Source of the DNA: Sciurus carolinensis
Lineage: Eukaryota > Chordata > Mammalia > Rodentia > Sciuridae
Reading direction: 5' to 3'
Length of the DNA: 64,000 bases
Assembly: GCF_902686445.1 (NCBI RefSeq)
Contig: NC_062220.1
Span: 92,318,143-92,382,142, forward strand
A model generated the notes under the pieces. It was given only the letters and a program-made list of their open reading frames with translations, had not been told where the DNA came from and searched no databases. The number at the start of each line of letters is the position of its first letter. Positions within the stretch are counted from its first letter, which is position 1. Shown here in pieces: positions 10,978 to 21,738 of the stretch. The translations under genes were made by a program, and so were the position numbers.

Positions 10978-11389
10978 ATATGGGTTGAATTGTGGCCTGT
11001 ATATACTCTCTCTAGTGGCATCCTGAGATGGGGCCTCTACAGAGGTACTCATATTAGAGTGAGGTCCTTAGGGTAGGCCCTAATCCGGTATGACTGGTCT
11101 CCTTATAAAAAGGGGAAATTCGGACACAGAGATACACAGAAGGAGGAAGAGCCATACATACAGAGAGAAAACCATATGAGCATGAAGACAGTCATCTACA
11201 AGCTAACAAAAGAGCCTGGAACAGACCCTTCCCACAGAGTCCTTTCTCAGAGGAGGAACCAACTCCATCGACACTCTGATGTTGGATTTCTAACTACCAG
11301 AACTGTGAGACAATGACTTACTACTGCTCATGTCACCCAGTTTGTGATACTTTGTTATGGTGGCCCTAGAAAACTCATGTATGGGCGAA
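10978..11389 (+). mobile_element. MLT1A-like MaLR LTR
   Basis: The LTR is nearly complete: TGATATGGGTTGAATTGTGG start, GTCCTTAGGGTAGGCCCTAA, CCTTATAAAAAGGGGAAATT, TCATCTACAAGCTAACAAAA, CCAGAACTGTGAGACAATGA, and a TTTGTTATGGTGGCCCTAGA end. No internal MaLR gene sequence is present, so it is a solo LTR. Confidence 0.85.
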
Positions 11390-12289
11390 CAAAATGGACA
11401 AGTTTCCTGCTGTCATGAGTTTAAAGCCCAGGGGTTGACACAGATGTTAATTGCAAACTGAAAGAAGTACTCTTAAGTAAAGGAGCAGGCTCCATGAATC
11501 AATACAATAAAAGAATCTGAGCATGAAGCTCAGGTCTGAAGGATAGCAGGCATTAACTGGTAATGTTAATTTATTGGTAATTTAATAAATGGTAATTTGC
11601 CTGGTTAACAGGTAAAGAATTGCATTCATCTAACACAGACTCCTAGAGGATTCTAGATAAAACCCTGTTCAGAAAAATCCCAGCAAGGAAAAGTTTATAC
11701 ACTAGAACCATTTAGCCCTTGAGCATCTTAGAGGAAGGAATGGAAATCCCATTTCTTGAGCCATTTAAGATGGAATAAAAGAAAACTTACAAAAGTCAAG
11801 TCCGGGGAGAATTACCCTGGTAGGCAGGTGTCCAGTTGATTTAATCTGGTTCTTTTTCATTTCTTTCTCTTGCAAATCCTTCTTTGGTTTCCTGAGAATC
11901 CAAGGGGGCTAAATGGCTCCTGTCTGTAAACATGACCTTTCTTTATAAAACTGATCATGAAAGGTAAGAAATTATAACCCTTAAAATAAAATAAGGTGAC
12001 ATTTAAAGCAAAATCAAAATTATTTAGGAATTTTCATGTTCTGAAGGAGGAATAATTGTGTTAAGCAGTTGGACCTGAGCTGAAGTAGGTGTTTGGCAAA
12101 CTGACAGGCTATTCCCCTCCTCCCATGTAAGAGTACTTGGCAGCCCAAATGTGGTAAAGTAGAAGCCATTCTTCTAGAAGGTTTCAGAAGCCATCTTGAT
12201 TATCTAGTTGAACATCACAATGTTGATAGTTGATTCAGTTGGCCTATGAGTCATCTTATATCCAACCTCTTAAAATTCAACACCCCAAA
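11390..12289. other. L2 remnant then unique sequence
   Basis: The first 60 bases continue the reversed L2. The rest holds no recognised repeat or exon. Confidence 0.4.
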
Positions 12290-12860
12290 TCTTGGATGCT
12301 CAGATTTCAGATAAACTGACCTTCAAAATCTGGGAAACGTGTCAAATGGTTTTAGCAAGCCAAAAGGCTCACTTTTATTTTGGTTTCCTGCATACTACTT
12401 CAGAACGGATAAAACTGAGCGACGCTGATGGCTTCTTTGCCACGTGGGCCAATGCTATTGAGATCTTATTTGTTGGTGACGTTGGGTTGTCTAGACATAG
12501 GTATTGGCCTGGATTGCCTCCACATTCAAACTGGGCAAGGGCAGCCAAGGAGAAACAAACCCAGCGCTCCCTCATTCTGAACCTGGAGCACAGAGCCGGA
12601 GCCATGAGGCAGGCAGGGAAGCCCTGATTCTACGTCTCTTAGCTCCTCTCCATCCAGTACTGTCTGCTCTGCCTAACTTGCCTGTGTGTGCTGCCTTCTC
12701 TCGGTCTGTGGCAGGAACAGTCATGCTTTGTCCTCCACAGCCCTGTGTTTGTGGACTGTCATTGACCTTGAGGGCTTGGAAACGTATTTATATTTGAACG
12801 TGTTTTTACATGTTCTCACTCAGGTTATCTGAGCGATTCCCTCATACCTACTGCTGTAAG
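12290..12860. other. Repeat-free, CpG-containing patch, possible conserved non-coding element
   Basis: The segment lacks recognised repeats and keeps several CpG sites between 12380 and 12600, unusual in this AT-rich window. A 111-codon frame opens at 12292, overlapped by frames on the minus strand and in another plus frame. I do not recognise the peptide and see no clear acceptor/donor pair. An enhancer-like element is as likely as an exon. Confidence 0.3.
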
Positions 12861-13332
12861 AATTATATCCTATGTCCAGGAAGAAAAAGTCAGATTTCTA
12901 TTGTGATGGACCAAATGTGGTGGCCCAGCTGATTCCAGCTGGCCCTGTCCTGTGTCCCCAGGGTCTGTGTGACCTCTGATACTAAGTATCAAAAAAGACT
13001 CCTCCGTCTGAAAAGGGCAGCTCAGGTCCTCTCTGGGGTCCAGGCAGCACAAGTCTGAGACATTTGGTGGGTGGCCTAGAGAGACCATGGACTCTTGTAT
13101 ACTGTTGGTGTGCCTGAAGGTGATGGTGTCAGAGTCCTGGTGTTCAATGAAGTCCTGAGCTGTGTAGATACAGTTTGGACAGAAATGAAGCATAGCATGA
13201 AATCTGAGATTAAAATTTGTTTGGTAAGTAATGATGTCACAAGCTGAAGGTCTGTTCTGTAACATATTTTCTGTAAAACTATATTTGAGTTGATGAGATT
13301 GTTATCACTCTCCCTATTTTCTCTTTTGTGCA
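12861..13332. other. Unique sequence, no feature recognised
   Basis: Minus-strand frames of 131 and 110 codons overlap each other across this stretch in different frames. The second runs into a CA tract, so neither is convincing. Confidence 0.3.
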
Positions 13333-13365
13333 CGTAGACACACACACACATACACACACACACAG
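13333..13365 (+). repeat. Short interrupted (CA)n tract
   Basis: Alternating CA with one CATA interruption. Confidence 0.85.
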
Positions 13366-13929
13366 AGCTGGGATTAGGTGAGATGAAGGAGGTAACTTCT
13401 CTGGGCACAAAATTTAAGGGAATGCCAAAAAACTATAGTAATCATGATAAGCAATATTTAAGAAAATCGAAGTTAATGCAAAAAACAATGATGAATTAAA
13501 TATCAAAACTTTAAATAAAGGAGGACTAGTATTATTGATTTCTCCTTTGCCTCAGGCTTTTAATATATCTCAGCACATAACTGATCCTCTCTTTAGTTAA
13601 AAATTTTGATATTTTTGTTCATTATGAATTTTGGTATTAGCTCTGATTTTTAAAAGATTGCATTAAAGTGATAAAACAAAATGATTTATTTTTGATCACT
13701 GTAGATTTTAGATGTCCCTCCAATTTTAAGACACAGGTATCAGACAGACACACATGGATAGACAGGTAGACACACATGCCCTGTGTAATAGTTCAGGAGG
13801 ACAGTAGTTTTCTTTGCCTAAAATGCTATGCTTTCCATTGTTCTTTTTGCCCTTTCCAAGGCTCTGATGAGGGCTGCCGCATGTAACAGGTCTTCTCTGA
13901 AGAGCTACATAGCCAGGGAATGCACTTAA

Positions 13930-14240
13930 CAGTGGTCCCCCTTATCCATGACTTTGCTTTCCTTCGTTTCAGTTACCCTTGGTTGATCACAGCCCCAAGG
14001 TATTATATGAAAAATTCCAGAAATTAATAAAATACATAAAACATAGCAGTGTTGCTATAATTACTCAATTTTATTATTAGTTATTAATCTCTTACTCTGC
14101 CTAATTTATAAATTAAACTTTATCATAGATATGTATGTATAGGAAAAAATATAGGGTTTTGTATACTCTCTGTGGTTTCAGGTATTCACTGGGGGTCTTG
14201 GAACATGTTCTCAGTCCTCTGTGGACAAGGAGGTATTAGT
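13930..14240 (+). mobile_element. Short internally deleted Tigger-type element
   Basis: The left end is CAGTGGTCCCCCTTATCCAT; the body carries AAAAATTCCAGAAATTAATA, TTAGTTATTAATCTCTTACT, AATTAAACTTTATCATAGAT; the right end has GGGGGTCTTGGAACATG. These are landmarks of a known non-autonomous Tigger family whose name I do not assign. The transposase region is absent. Confidence 0.75.
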
Positions 14241-14244
14241 GTGT

Positions 14245-14246
<2 letters not shown>

Positions 14247-14325
<79 letters not shown>
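14247..14325 (+). repeat. Compound (AC)16(TA)23 microsatellite
   Basis: Thirty-two bases of AC change directly into 47 bases of TA, with GTGTGT just before. The two halves can each form unusual DNA: Z-type for AC and cruciform for TA. Confidence 0.97.
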
Positions 14326-14328
<3 letters not shown>

Positions 14329-14432
14329 GTCTTGATGTCATACTATCAGCTTATGTACAAACTGTGCTTTGGCTCTCATGTAGGCTTCTTGGTTGATATA
14401 AACATTCTCAAGCCCTTCTGGCCCAAACTTAC

Positions 14433-14723
14433 CTTGTAGGCGTCATCACTGTGGAGGGCCCCTGAGGCCTCAAACAGGTCCCCAAATAGTCTCATCACTC
14501 CCCTCCCCCAAGCCTCCAGCACAGAGCCTCCACCATTCACATAGATCAGAGCTCTGGTGTTCTGTTCAGCCTCTCCTGATCCTCTGCTCCCATCACACCC
14601 ATGCCAATTTTCTTTTGCAGGAGCTCTTGGCTTCTCTTCTTTCCCATTTATACTGCCACTGCCTCGCTTGGGCAGCCTCTCTGCTTTTCTCAGACAGTCT
14701 GGAGCCTCCAGACTCTCCCTCTC
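14433..14723 (-). other. Candidate 291-bp phase-0 exon, unknown product
   Basis: On the minus strand an acceptor-like CTGCCCCACAG ends at 14724. A consensus donor, AAG then GTAAGT, lies at 14435-14427. The 97 codons between them are open and in one frame, inside a longer frame (14774-14376), so the segment could be skipped or included without a shift. The last 30 or so codons have mixed, plausible amino-acid use. I do not recognise the peptide. No partner exon was found, and the polypyrimidine stretch is short. It may be a long non-coding RNA exon or chance. Confidence 0.3.
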
Positions 14724-14725
14724 CT

Positions 14726-16335
14726 GTGGGGCAGCTTGTAAAACCAGGATGGAAGCATCACCTGTGCAGGTCACCTCTCCCTTTGTTCATTGCAGGATGG
14801 GTTCTTAGTGGTTGTCTTCATGTGCCTGTCACTAGTTTAGAGCGGTGAATACACAGATGGCTTGGGGGACTTCACCTCTACTAGCCTCCTCCAGGTACAC
14901 TGCTCCAACCTCATGGCGCTCAGCAGATGGTGCATCCTCCTTCCTAGTCAGAGAGGTAAAGATGGGAAATCATTCTGTTACTCTCCTGACTTCCTTAGAA
15001 GCTGGGGATTGTAGTTTGTCCAAGGATTGGAATTGTGTTTCGTGTCACTGCTTCCTGAAGCTGATCCATTTCTATTCAGACCTATTTGGTTTGGTGCAAT
15101 TACAGATTAGCTTGGATTTGGGGGATAGGAAGAAGATCTAGTAGGAAGAGAGGAGTGGTTGAGTGTATTAGGAATGCTCTGTCTAGGGGAATTTATCAGG
15201 ACTAGAGCTGGGATTTTTGTTTTTCAGAAAGCACAGAGGACACCCCAATCAAGGAATCAGGAGAATAGAGAACAGAGTTAGGATGGCTGGAAACTGGGAA
15301 GTTGCTAACCACAAAGGATCACATATAGGTGTAAGAGCCAGAATATGGATCTAGAAATTCAGTAACCAAAGGGATAGAAGGTGGTGCTAGGAGACCCATA
15401 GTGACCTGGAAAGGGTGTGGGGTTATGGACCAGGTTGGAAAGAGGAAGCAGTGTTAGTCATGGGCTTGTGCCTACTGTCTGGGGCAGTCCAGCTGTCCAA
15501 TGTTCAGAAATAGCCTGTCTCAGGTATGAACCAAGGTCAGAAGGGGGCCACTAGTTAGAGCTCCACAACGAGGGATGGACATATATTTGGATTATCTACT
15601 GCATATACAGATAGTAGCTTATCTACTGCTTATAACCATAGAACACTAGGTTTCAGAGACCCTTCCTAAATTCACTGTTCATAAAATATCATGGCCTGCT
15701 AAAAGACCTCAGAAGCTTTTGGGGGGAAGAAAAAGAGAATGTGAATTACTTGATCTACCATGGTTAGCTCTTTGTGTGCATTCCCGAGAGTTGAATGAAA
15801 GAGAAAGTTGAAATCATAGCAACACAATTTTCAGCATAATTTGTTTTTCTATGGACCTAGAACAGGATCTCATCTCCCCGAACCTAACCATGTATCGTCT
15901 GTATTTCTACATTTTGAATTATCCCTCATAGATGCACAAGTAGGCAATATTGATGCTAAGTACCTCATTTAAGCTCCAGAATCACTTCTCTTCCAGCATT
16001 TTTACACTCTGCTAATTATCTGATAAATGACCCACTGGCATCAGTTGGAATGCACAGGGATTGCAAAGCTAGACAAGGTGAACTGAGCACAGTGGGTCTA
16101 GTGACTTGAACTCCATCTTCCTGGAGCCCTGGTCCCACTGGGCTGAGGGAGGCTTTCGCCATTCATATGGACGTGGCTGGCCTTCTTGTCCCAGAGGGAA
16201 TCAGCTTTTAGTTTTTCTTATGTAGTTGGGAAGCTTCCTTGGGGGCTTACAGGGAATTTTGTGACCTAGCAAGGGATAATGGAAATGGCAGGAGGTGGAG
16301 GCATATATTTATGTTCTGGGAGAGGAGAGATGGCT
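14726..16335. other. Unique sequence, no feature recognised
   Basis: No transposon family was recognised over about 1.6 kb. An acceptor-like TTCATTGCAG on the plus strand ends at about 14793, but no matching donor in a shared frame was found. Confidence 0.35.
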
Positions 16336-16337
16336 TA

Positions 16338-16425
16338 TCTTGCTCAAAATTCTATCCCACAGACTAACACAGTACTTAGCACATCGTAGGTGCTTAGCAA
16401 ATATTTGTTGAATAAATGGGTGGGA
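16338..16425 (+). mobile_element. L2 LINE 3' end
   Basis: ACACAGTACTTAGCACATCG, then AGGTGCTTAGCAAATATTTG and TTGAATAAATGG, is the L2 terminal motif. Confidence 0.8.
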
Positions 16426-16545
16426 ATCCTTAACCAGTTTTGTGAACCTAGACACATTTATTTAAGACTCAGTTTGATTGTGGATAAAATAGGAACCATT
16501 AACACCTGCCCTGCCTTCATTACAGATTGTTGTCAGAAAGTGTTT
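16426..16545 (+). mobile_element. MIR SINE fragment
   Basis: TGTGAACCTAGACACATTTA, AGACTCAGTTTGATTGTGGA, TAAAATAGGAACCATTAACA follow the order of the MIR core and 3' part. Confidence 0.65.
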
Positions 16546-17103
16546 TTTAATCATGTACTGATGGAAGTTATTATGGTTAGACTACCCCTATAAAAGAAGC
16601 ATACTGCTTTATGAAGATCATAAAAAAATGCAGCAGATGTCAAAAGGGGAAAATTGTCCAAGATTAGGACAATAAATCCTTGATTAACCTGAAGGCTCAG
16701 AGAATGAGGTATTACAGTTAGCTGAATTTCTGTTAAGTAGGAGGTAAACAAAAAGTACTTTATTACCACCTTTAATGAATCTCCAGTGCCTTACCTTGGG
16801 AAGAACAAACTGATTATAGCATCCATCAGCGATTAAGGATGTGGCTGCATTGTTTGAGGGATGTTCTGAACACTATTTCTTCTGTAGCTGGGAAAGTCAG
16901 TGACATTAGAGACATGGCCCTGTCATGCTGCAGGCAGGCTTGGGTATGACGCCTTATGAGTATCGAAAACACAAAGCATCAGGGAGCAGGGTAGAACTAG
17001 GCAGAGCAGAACAATCTCCTTGTGAAGTAGCTCCTACTTGATATTAGGGCAGTCCAATACTCAAAGTCCAAAGAGCTTCATTGCTATTTTGTTTTTCAGT
17101 CAG
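16546..17103. other. Unique sequence, no feature recognised
   Basis: No repeat family or exon was recognised. Confidence 0.35.
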
Positions 17104-17567
17104 TGCTATGATTTGGATATAGTTTGAGTGTGTCCCTAAGGGTTTGTGTTAGAAGCTTGGTTCCCATTGTGAAAGTGTTGGGTGGTGGTGGAACCTTTAA
17201 GAAGTGGAGTCTAGTAGGAGTTGTTAGGGTATTGAGGGTGCTGCCCTCAGGAGGGATTAATGTAGTTCTTGTGGGATCCCAGTAAGTGTTTGCTAAACAG
17301 GATTGTTAAAAAGAATGAGACTTGCCCCTCCCTAATCTTTGACTTCCTGTTCTGCCATGTGATCTCTTTCTCTTGCATATGTTTCCACCTTGATGCCATT
17401 GGCCACAATGTGATGCAGTTAAGAGGCACCCTCACTAGAACCTGAACCAAGAGCTTTCCAATCTTGGACTTTCAACCTCTGAAAGTATGAGTTAAATAAA
17501 CCTCTTTTCTTTACAAAGTACCCAACCTCAGGTATTTTCTTATAATAATAGAAAATGAACTGATACA
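17104..17567 (+). mobile_element. MST-like MaLR solo LTR with 5-bp duplication
   Basis: This 464-bp LTR starts TG and ends CA. Landmarks are ATGATTTGGATATAGTTTGA, GGTTCCCATTGTGAAAGTG, ATGAGTTAAATAAACCTCTT (with the AATAAA signal) and CCTCAGGTATTTTCTTATAA. GTCAG lies directly before it (17099-17103) and directly after it (17568-17572), the expected ERVL-type target duplication. Confidence 0.92.
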
Positions 17568-17572
17568 GTCAG

Positions 17573-17695
17573 CAACATTTATTGGATATCTAATTCATGA
17601 GAGGCTTCGGGTTAGGTCTTGGAATTACAAATATGAAAGTGACACAGTTCTTCTACAGTGCATTGTGATTAGTAACATGATAGGGCTGATCACAG
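17573..17695 (-). mobile_element. L2 LINE 3' end, reversed
   Basis: AACATTTATTGGATATCTAA, CGGGTTAGGTCTTGGAATTA match the reversed L2 end, diverged. Confidence 0.5.
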
Positions 17696-17875
17696 GGTTG
17701 AGGGAGCACAGGTTTGCTCAGCTGGGCTTTTGACAAGAAAGTGGAGACAAACCTGTCAGGTGTGTTCATCTCTCAGGAGATGATGATACCCAGATAAGCC
17801 AGGGTAGAGTGGTTTTGGGTGACTGGTTGTATTCCAGAGTAAAGGCCAGTTACTCTGGGTTTTGGAGAAGGGTTT

Positions 17876-18342
17876 TGTTATAGTTTGGATCTGGAATGTG
17901 CCTCATAGCTCATGTGTTGCAGGCTTGGTCCCCAATAGGGCAATGTTCAGAGGTGGGGCTTTTAGGACAGGATTGGATCATGAGGATACTAACTTCATCC
18001 ATGGATTAATCCATCATGGCTGAATGGACTGTGGAGAGGTGGTAGGAACTATGGGAAGTGGGACATAGTCGAAGGAACTGAGCCACTGGGGAGCAGTCCC
18101 TGGAAGGGTATATCTTGTTCCTGGCCCCTTTACTCTCTCTCTCTGCTTCCTGGCTGCCATAAACTGAGCAACTTTCCTCCACCTCACTTTTCTGCCATGT
18201 TCTGCCTCCCTCAGGCCCAAAGCAATTGAGCTAGCTGACCAAGGACTGAAACCTCAGAAACTATGAGCCAAAATAAATCATCTCTCCTCTCAGTTATTCC
18301 TGTTGGTATTTTGATCACAGTGATAAAAAGCTGACAAACACA
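17876..18342 (+). mobile_element. Rodent MaLR LTR, copy 1
   Basis: It begins TGTTATAGTTTGGATCTGGA and carries GGTCCCCAATAGGGCAATGT, CAGAGGTGGGGCTTTTAGGA, ATGAGCCAAAATAAATCATC (with AATAAA) and GTATTTTGATCACAGTGATA near the end. The tail block is shared with the LTR at 21305. No clear 5-bp duplication was found. Confidence 0.85.
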
Positions 18343-18504
18343 GATTCCAGACTCTGAGGCAGCAGAGTCATTGGAAGGGAAACTGAGGCACACACAGCAT
18401 TCTCTAGGTTTGGCTGGGGTCATGGGGAGCAGATTTGGCCAGGCCCTGGGCACCTCACATACCATGACCCATACCCAACTCTCTTGAAGCATTCATTCAG
18501 TAGC

Positions 18505-18605
18505 TTAAATCTTTGAAAGTCTGCTGCCTCATCTGTGATGTGGAAATCAATAATGCATATACTGTGCCTGGCACATAGTGGGCATCCAATGAGAATTAGC
18601 TGGAT
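18505..18605 (+). mobile_element. MIR SINE 3' part
   Basis: GCCTCATCTGTGATGTGGAA, TACTGTGCCTGGCACATAGT, GGGCATCCAATGAGAATT is the MIR 3' pattern. A run of about 23 T at 18692-18714 follows and may be the tail of a lost minus-strand SINE. Confidence 0.7.
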
Positions 18606-18714
18606 TCCCAACCATTTTTCTATTTTATTTTTAGTGTCTTTCCTTTTTCTTTTCTCATAGCTCTCCTTCTTCACCTCACCTTCAAGGGAGAATTTTTTTT
18701 TTTTTTTTTTTTTT

Positions 18715-19642
18715 GCCTTATGGCCAGAGTCTCTTGAAGCATCACTATATGGCACATTTTCTTCTTTCTTGGGTATAAGAAACTAGCAGGGAAAGAGGAG
18801 GAAGTGAGAGTAGTTGTGAGCTTTTCTTTGTGACATGTTTTTGATCATAAGAACATGAAAGCTGAACTTGATTTTTTAAAAAAATGTCCTCTTGGCAAGG
18901 ATGTACGTGCCTGAATCTAACATGCTCTTAATTAATTTCCTTCATTGGGGAAAGTATTTTGAAAGAGATTCCTCAAATTGAAAATAAATTTTAAAACATA
19001 TTTTGAAAAACTTTTGTTGACACTGTGCCAGCTTCTGAGTGAAGAGGGACACTTTCATTCTCATGAAAATTTGGGGTAAACATTTCTTATTTCTTGATTG
19101 CTAGTACCCAAACACCCTGACCTTCCCACAGGCACTCTGTGAGGGAATGTCCTTTTGTGAATGGGTCCACGTGAGAGCAACCCCAAGATCATCCTTCACA
19201 TTAGGGAATCAAGGTGCCCAGAGTCTTTCTCTTATTGCCACATTCAAGGGCCAAGTGCATGCCTAAGGGTTGAGCATGTGATCTTAGGGCCAGGCACACG
19301 ACTAAGCCAGTCAATCAGAAACCACTTCTGGGACTTCAGATCTTCAATATATAAGACGATAGTGAAGGAACATTTCAAAGCCAGGTTCAAAGCTGCTCAA
19401 GCAGAGTATCTGGTGTCAGGTGGTACCAGGCACAGGACTCTCACCAGCTGGCCCTCGGTGCTCCTGCTATTGCCTACACCTAGTCCTGCAGCTTCCCTTT
19501 GATTCTACCAGTGCTCCTGATTCCCCTCCCTAGATTTCTCTTTCTGCTTAGGTAAGTAAGAGTTGAACAGACACGGCGTTACTGTTTAGGTATTACATTG
19601 ATGAAAAGTTAGGTGGACAGGACAGGTTAATCTCTCTCTCTC
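18715..19642. other. Unique sequence, possible old repeat in the middle
   Basis: No gene is seen. The part at 19230-19380 (GGGCCAGGCACACGACTAAG, AATCAGAAACCACTTCTGGG) resembles an ancient mammalian repeat I cannot name. The 113-codon frame at 19161 crosses it and is not credited. Confidence 0.35.
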
Positions 19643-19818
19643 TTTTTTTTTTTTTTTAGTGCCAGGATTGAGCCCAGGGGTGCTTAACCACTGAGCCACA
19701 TCCCCAGCCCATTTTTGTATTTTATTTAGAGTCAGAGTCTTGCTGAGTTGCTTAGTGCCTCGCTAAATTGCTGAGGCTGGCTTTGAACTCATGATCCTCT
19801 TGCCTCAGCTTCCAGAGC
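19643..19818 (-). mobile_element. Composite ID + B1-like SINE, minus
   Basis: The T-run is followed by the ID half (CCAGGATTGAGCCCAGGGGT, CTGAGCCACATCCCCAGCCC) and the 7SL-like half (TTTAGAGTCAGAGTCTTGCT, GAACTCATGATCCTCTTGCC). The B1 half is 5'-truncated at CAGCTTCCAGAG. Confidence 0.92.
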
Positions 19819-20030
19819 TCTCTTAAAACAACTGTAAATCCTCTTGGGTGAATTCAATGATTTGGTTAGGGAAGGTGAAGAAGTTGAATCAGTTTTAGGG
19901 TGTCAGTCAGTGGGCATGTTGTTTGTAGCACCCCTGGAATCCAGAGCCTTCTATATGTTATCTCTTTTTTGAAATTCTCCACCTCTAAAATGATAAAGGT
20001 TTTGGGCCATTTGATGTGGATTCTTGCACT

Positions 20031-20241
20031 ATCTTTTTTTCTCTTTCTTTCTTTTTTTGGTACTGGGGATTGAACCCAGGGGTGCTTTACCACTGAGCTG
20101 CATCCCCAGCCCTTGTGTGTTTGTTTGTATTTTGAGATATAACCTCACTAAGTTGCTAAGGCTGGCCTCAAACTTGTGACCCTCCTGCCTCAGCCTCCCA
20201 AGTCGCCAGGATAATAGGAGTGCACCACCATTCTTGGCATG
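20031..20241 (-). mobile_element. Composite ID + B1-like SINE, minus, near full length
   Basis: A T-rich tail, the ID half (GGTACTGGGGATTGAACCC) and the B1-like half through CCTCAGCCTCCCAAGTCG and AGGAGTGCACCACCATT are present. This is one of the most complete copies. Confidence 0.94.
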
Positions 20242-20705
20242 GCATTGGTTTTATTAACCTTATATTTCATTTTCTTATTCAAGAATATACTATAAATAGA
20301 GCTTATTTAAGTAAATACTTAAAAATACTTACAAATAAGTGTAAAGTGCCAAGATTTTGAGGTTTACCAAATGAGCACTACTCATGTGATGTGAGCTGGT
20401 CCACAGATGGAGATTATTATGAACATGCATTCATGCTGAATGAATCAGCCCACTGAAGAAGACAGAGTAGGAGGAAGAAGTCTCAGCAAAGGCAGAAATA
20501 TTGGTCAGCACTTGCTTTTTTAATGGTACTTGGCTACCTCTTACTCTAACCCGGTCACCCTTGGATGATATTGTTTCTGAGGATAAAATACAGCAGTGTG
20601 TAAGTGAGAAGGTGATGGAATGAGTTCCGGATGCCATTGTTTTGAGGCCTCTCTAGTTGTACTAGCTCTGGGATCAGAAGGAAAAATTAATAATAATCAA
20701 GGTGA
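20242..20705. other. Unique sequence, no feature recognised
   Basis: No repeat family or exon was recognised. Confidence 0.35.
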
Positions 20706-20707
20706 AG

Positions 20708-20855
20708 GACTTTTTTCATTCAATATAAATAAATTTGACAAGAATTTTTTGAGTCCCTGCTCTGGGCCAGAGATTGGGCCAAGTGAAAAGGATATGAAGA
20801 TGAAAGATGGCCAGTTTCTGTCCTCAAGGAGCTTAGAATCAGTTATAATTTACAA
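20708..20855 (-). mobile_element. L2 LINE 3' end, reversed
   Basis: GAGTCCCTGCTCTGGGCCAG, AAAGGATATGAAGATGAAAG, CTGTCCTCAAGGAGCTTAGA match the reversed L2 end. Confidence 0.65.
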
Positions 20856-21304
20856 GTTTGGGAAAGTAAGTGTATTCTACATAAATCACTTCATACCTGA
20901 TGGGATGCAGGGCTTGACGTGGGTCACATAGAAGCAGCCCTTCAACTCTTCCTGCAACTGCTTGTCCACCAGCCATTGATACTGTGAGGTTAGCCAGCGA
21001 GTTTGTGGGTAAAAGAATCAAGAAGTCAGAAAGAAGTCAAAGTGAGAAGAAAAGGACAGAGCAGAGTAAAGCCAGCTCTGAAATGGGGAAGAAGGAAGAC
21101 CAGAATCAAAGGTCAAGGATTCTAAAAAGTTGAACTTGTGAGCTGGTGCCACCTTGCTGATTTTTTTATCATCTAGGGCAAAATGAGAAGAACAAAGATA
21201 AAATGGTATTTTATCATACGTCTGTGTAAAGTTGCCAAAGGTTCTTTTGCAAGAAAGACTGGCATTTATTTTAGGACTATCTTCTTCCTAATTTAAATCA
21301 CTTC
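20856..21304. other. Unique sequence, no feature recognised
   Basis: No repeat family or exon was recognised. Confidence 0.35.
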
Positions 21305-21738
21305 TGTTGTGGTTTAGTTATGAGGTTTCCCCAAAAGCTCATGTATAAGACAATGCAAGAATTTTTAGAGGTGAAATGATTAGTTTATGAGAGCCGTAAC
21401 TACATCATTGGATTCATCTACTGATAAGGATTAACTGGGTGGTAACTGTAGGTAGTAGGGTATGACCGGAGGGAGTAGGTCACTGGGGATGTGCCTTTGG
21501 GGTTTATACTTTGTCTTAGGTGAGTGGAGGTCTCTCTGCTTCCTGGTCGTCATGTTCTGAGCTGCCTTCCTTCGCTATGCCTTTCTCCCATGATATTCTA
21601 CCTCACCTCAGGCCCAGAGCTATGGAGTCAGCTGACCGAGGATTGAACCTCTGAAACCATGAGCCAAAATAAACTTTTCCTTTTCTGTGTTGTTCTTGTC
21701 AGGTCTTTTGGTCACAGTGATGAAAAAGCTAACTAAAA
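21305..21738 (+). mobile_element. Rodent MaLR LTR, copy 2
   Basis: TGTTGTGGTTTAGTTATGAG start, CCCCAAAAGCTCATGTATAA, GACAATGCAAGAATTTTTAG, ATGAGCCAAAATAAACTTTT (with AATAAA), TTTTGGTCACAGTGATGAAA near the end. Its 5' half matches the reverse complement of the LTR at 22691-23128. Confidence 0.88.
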
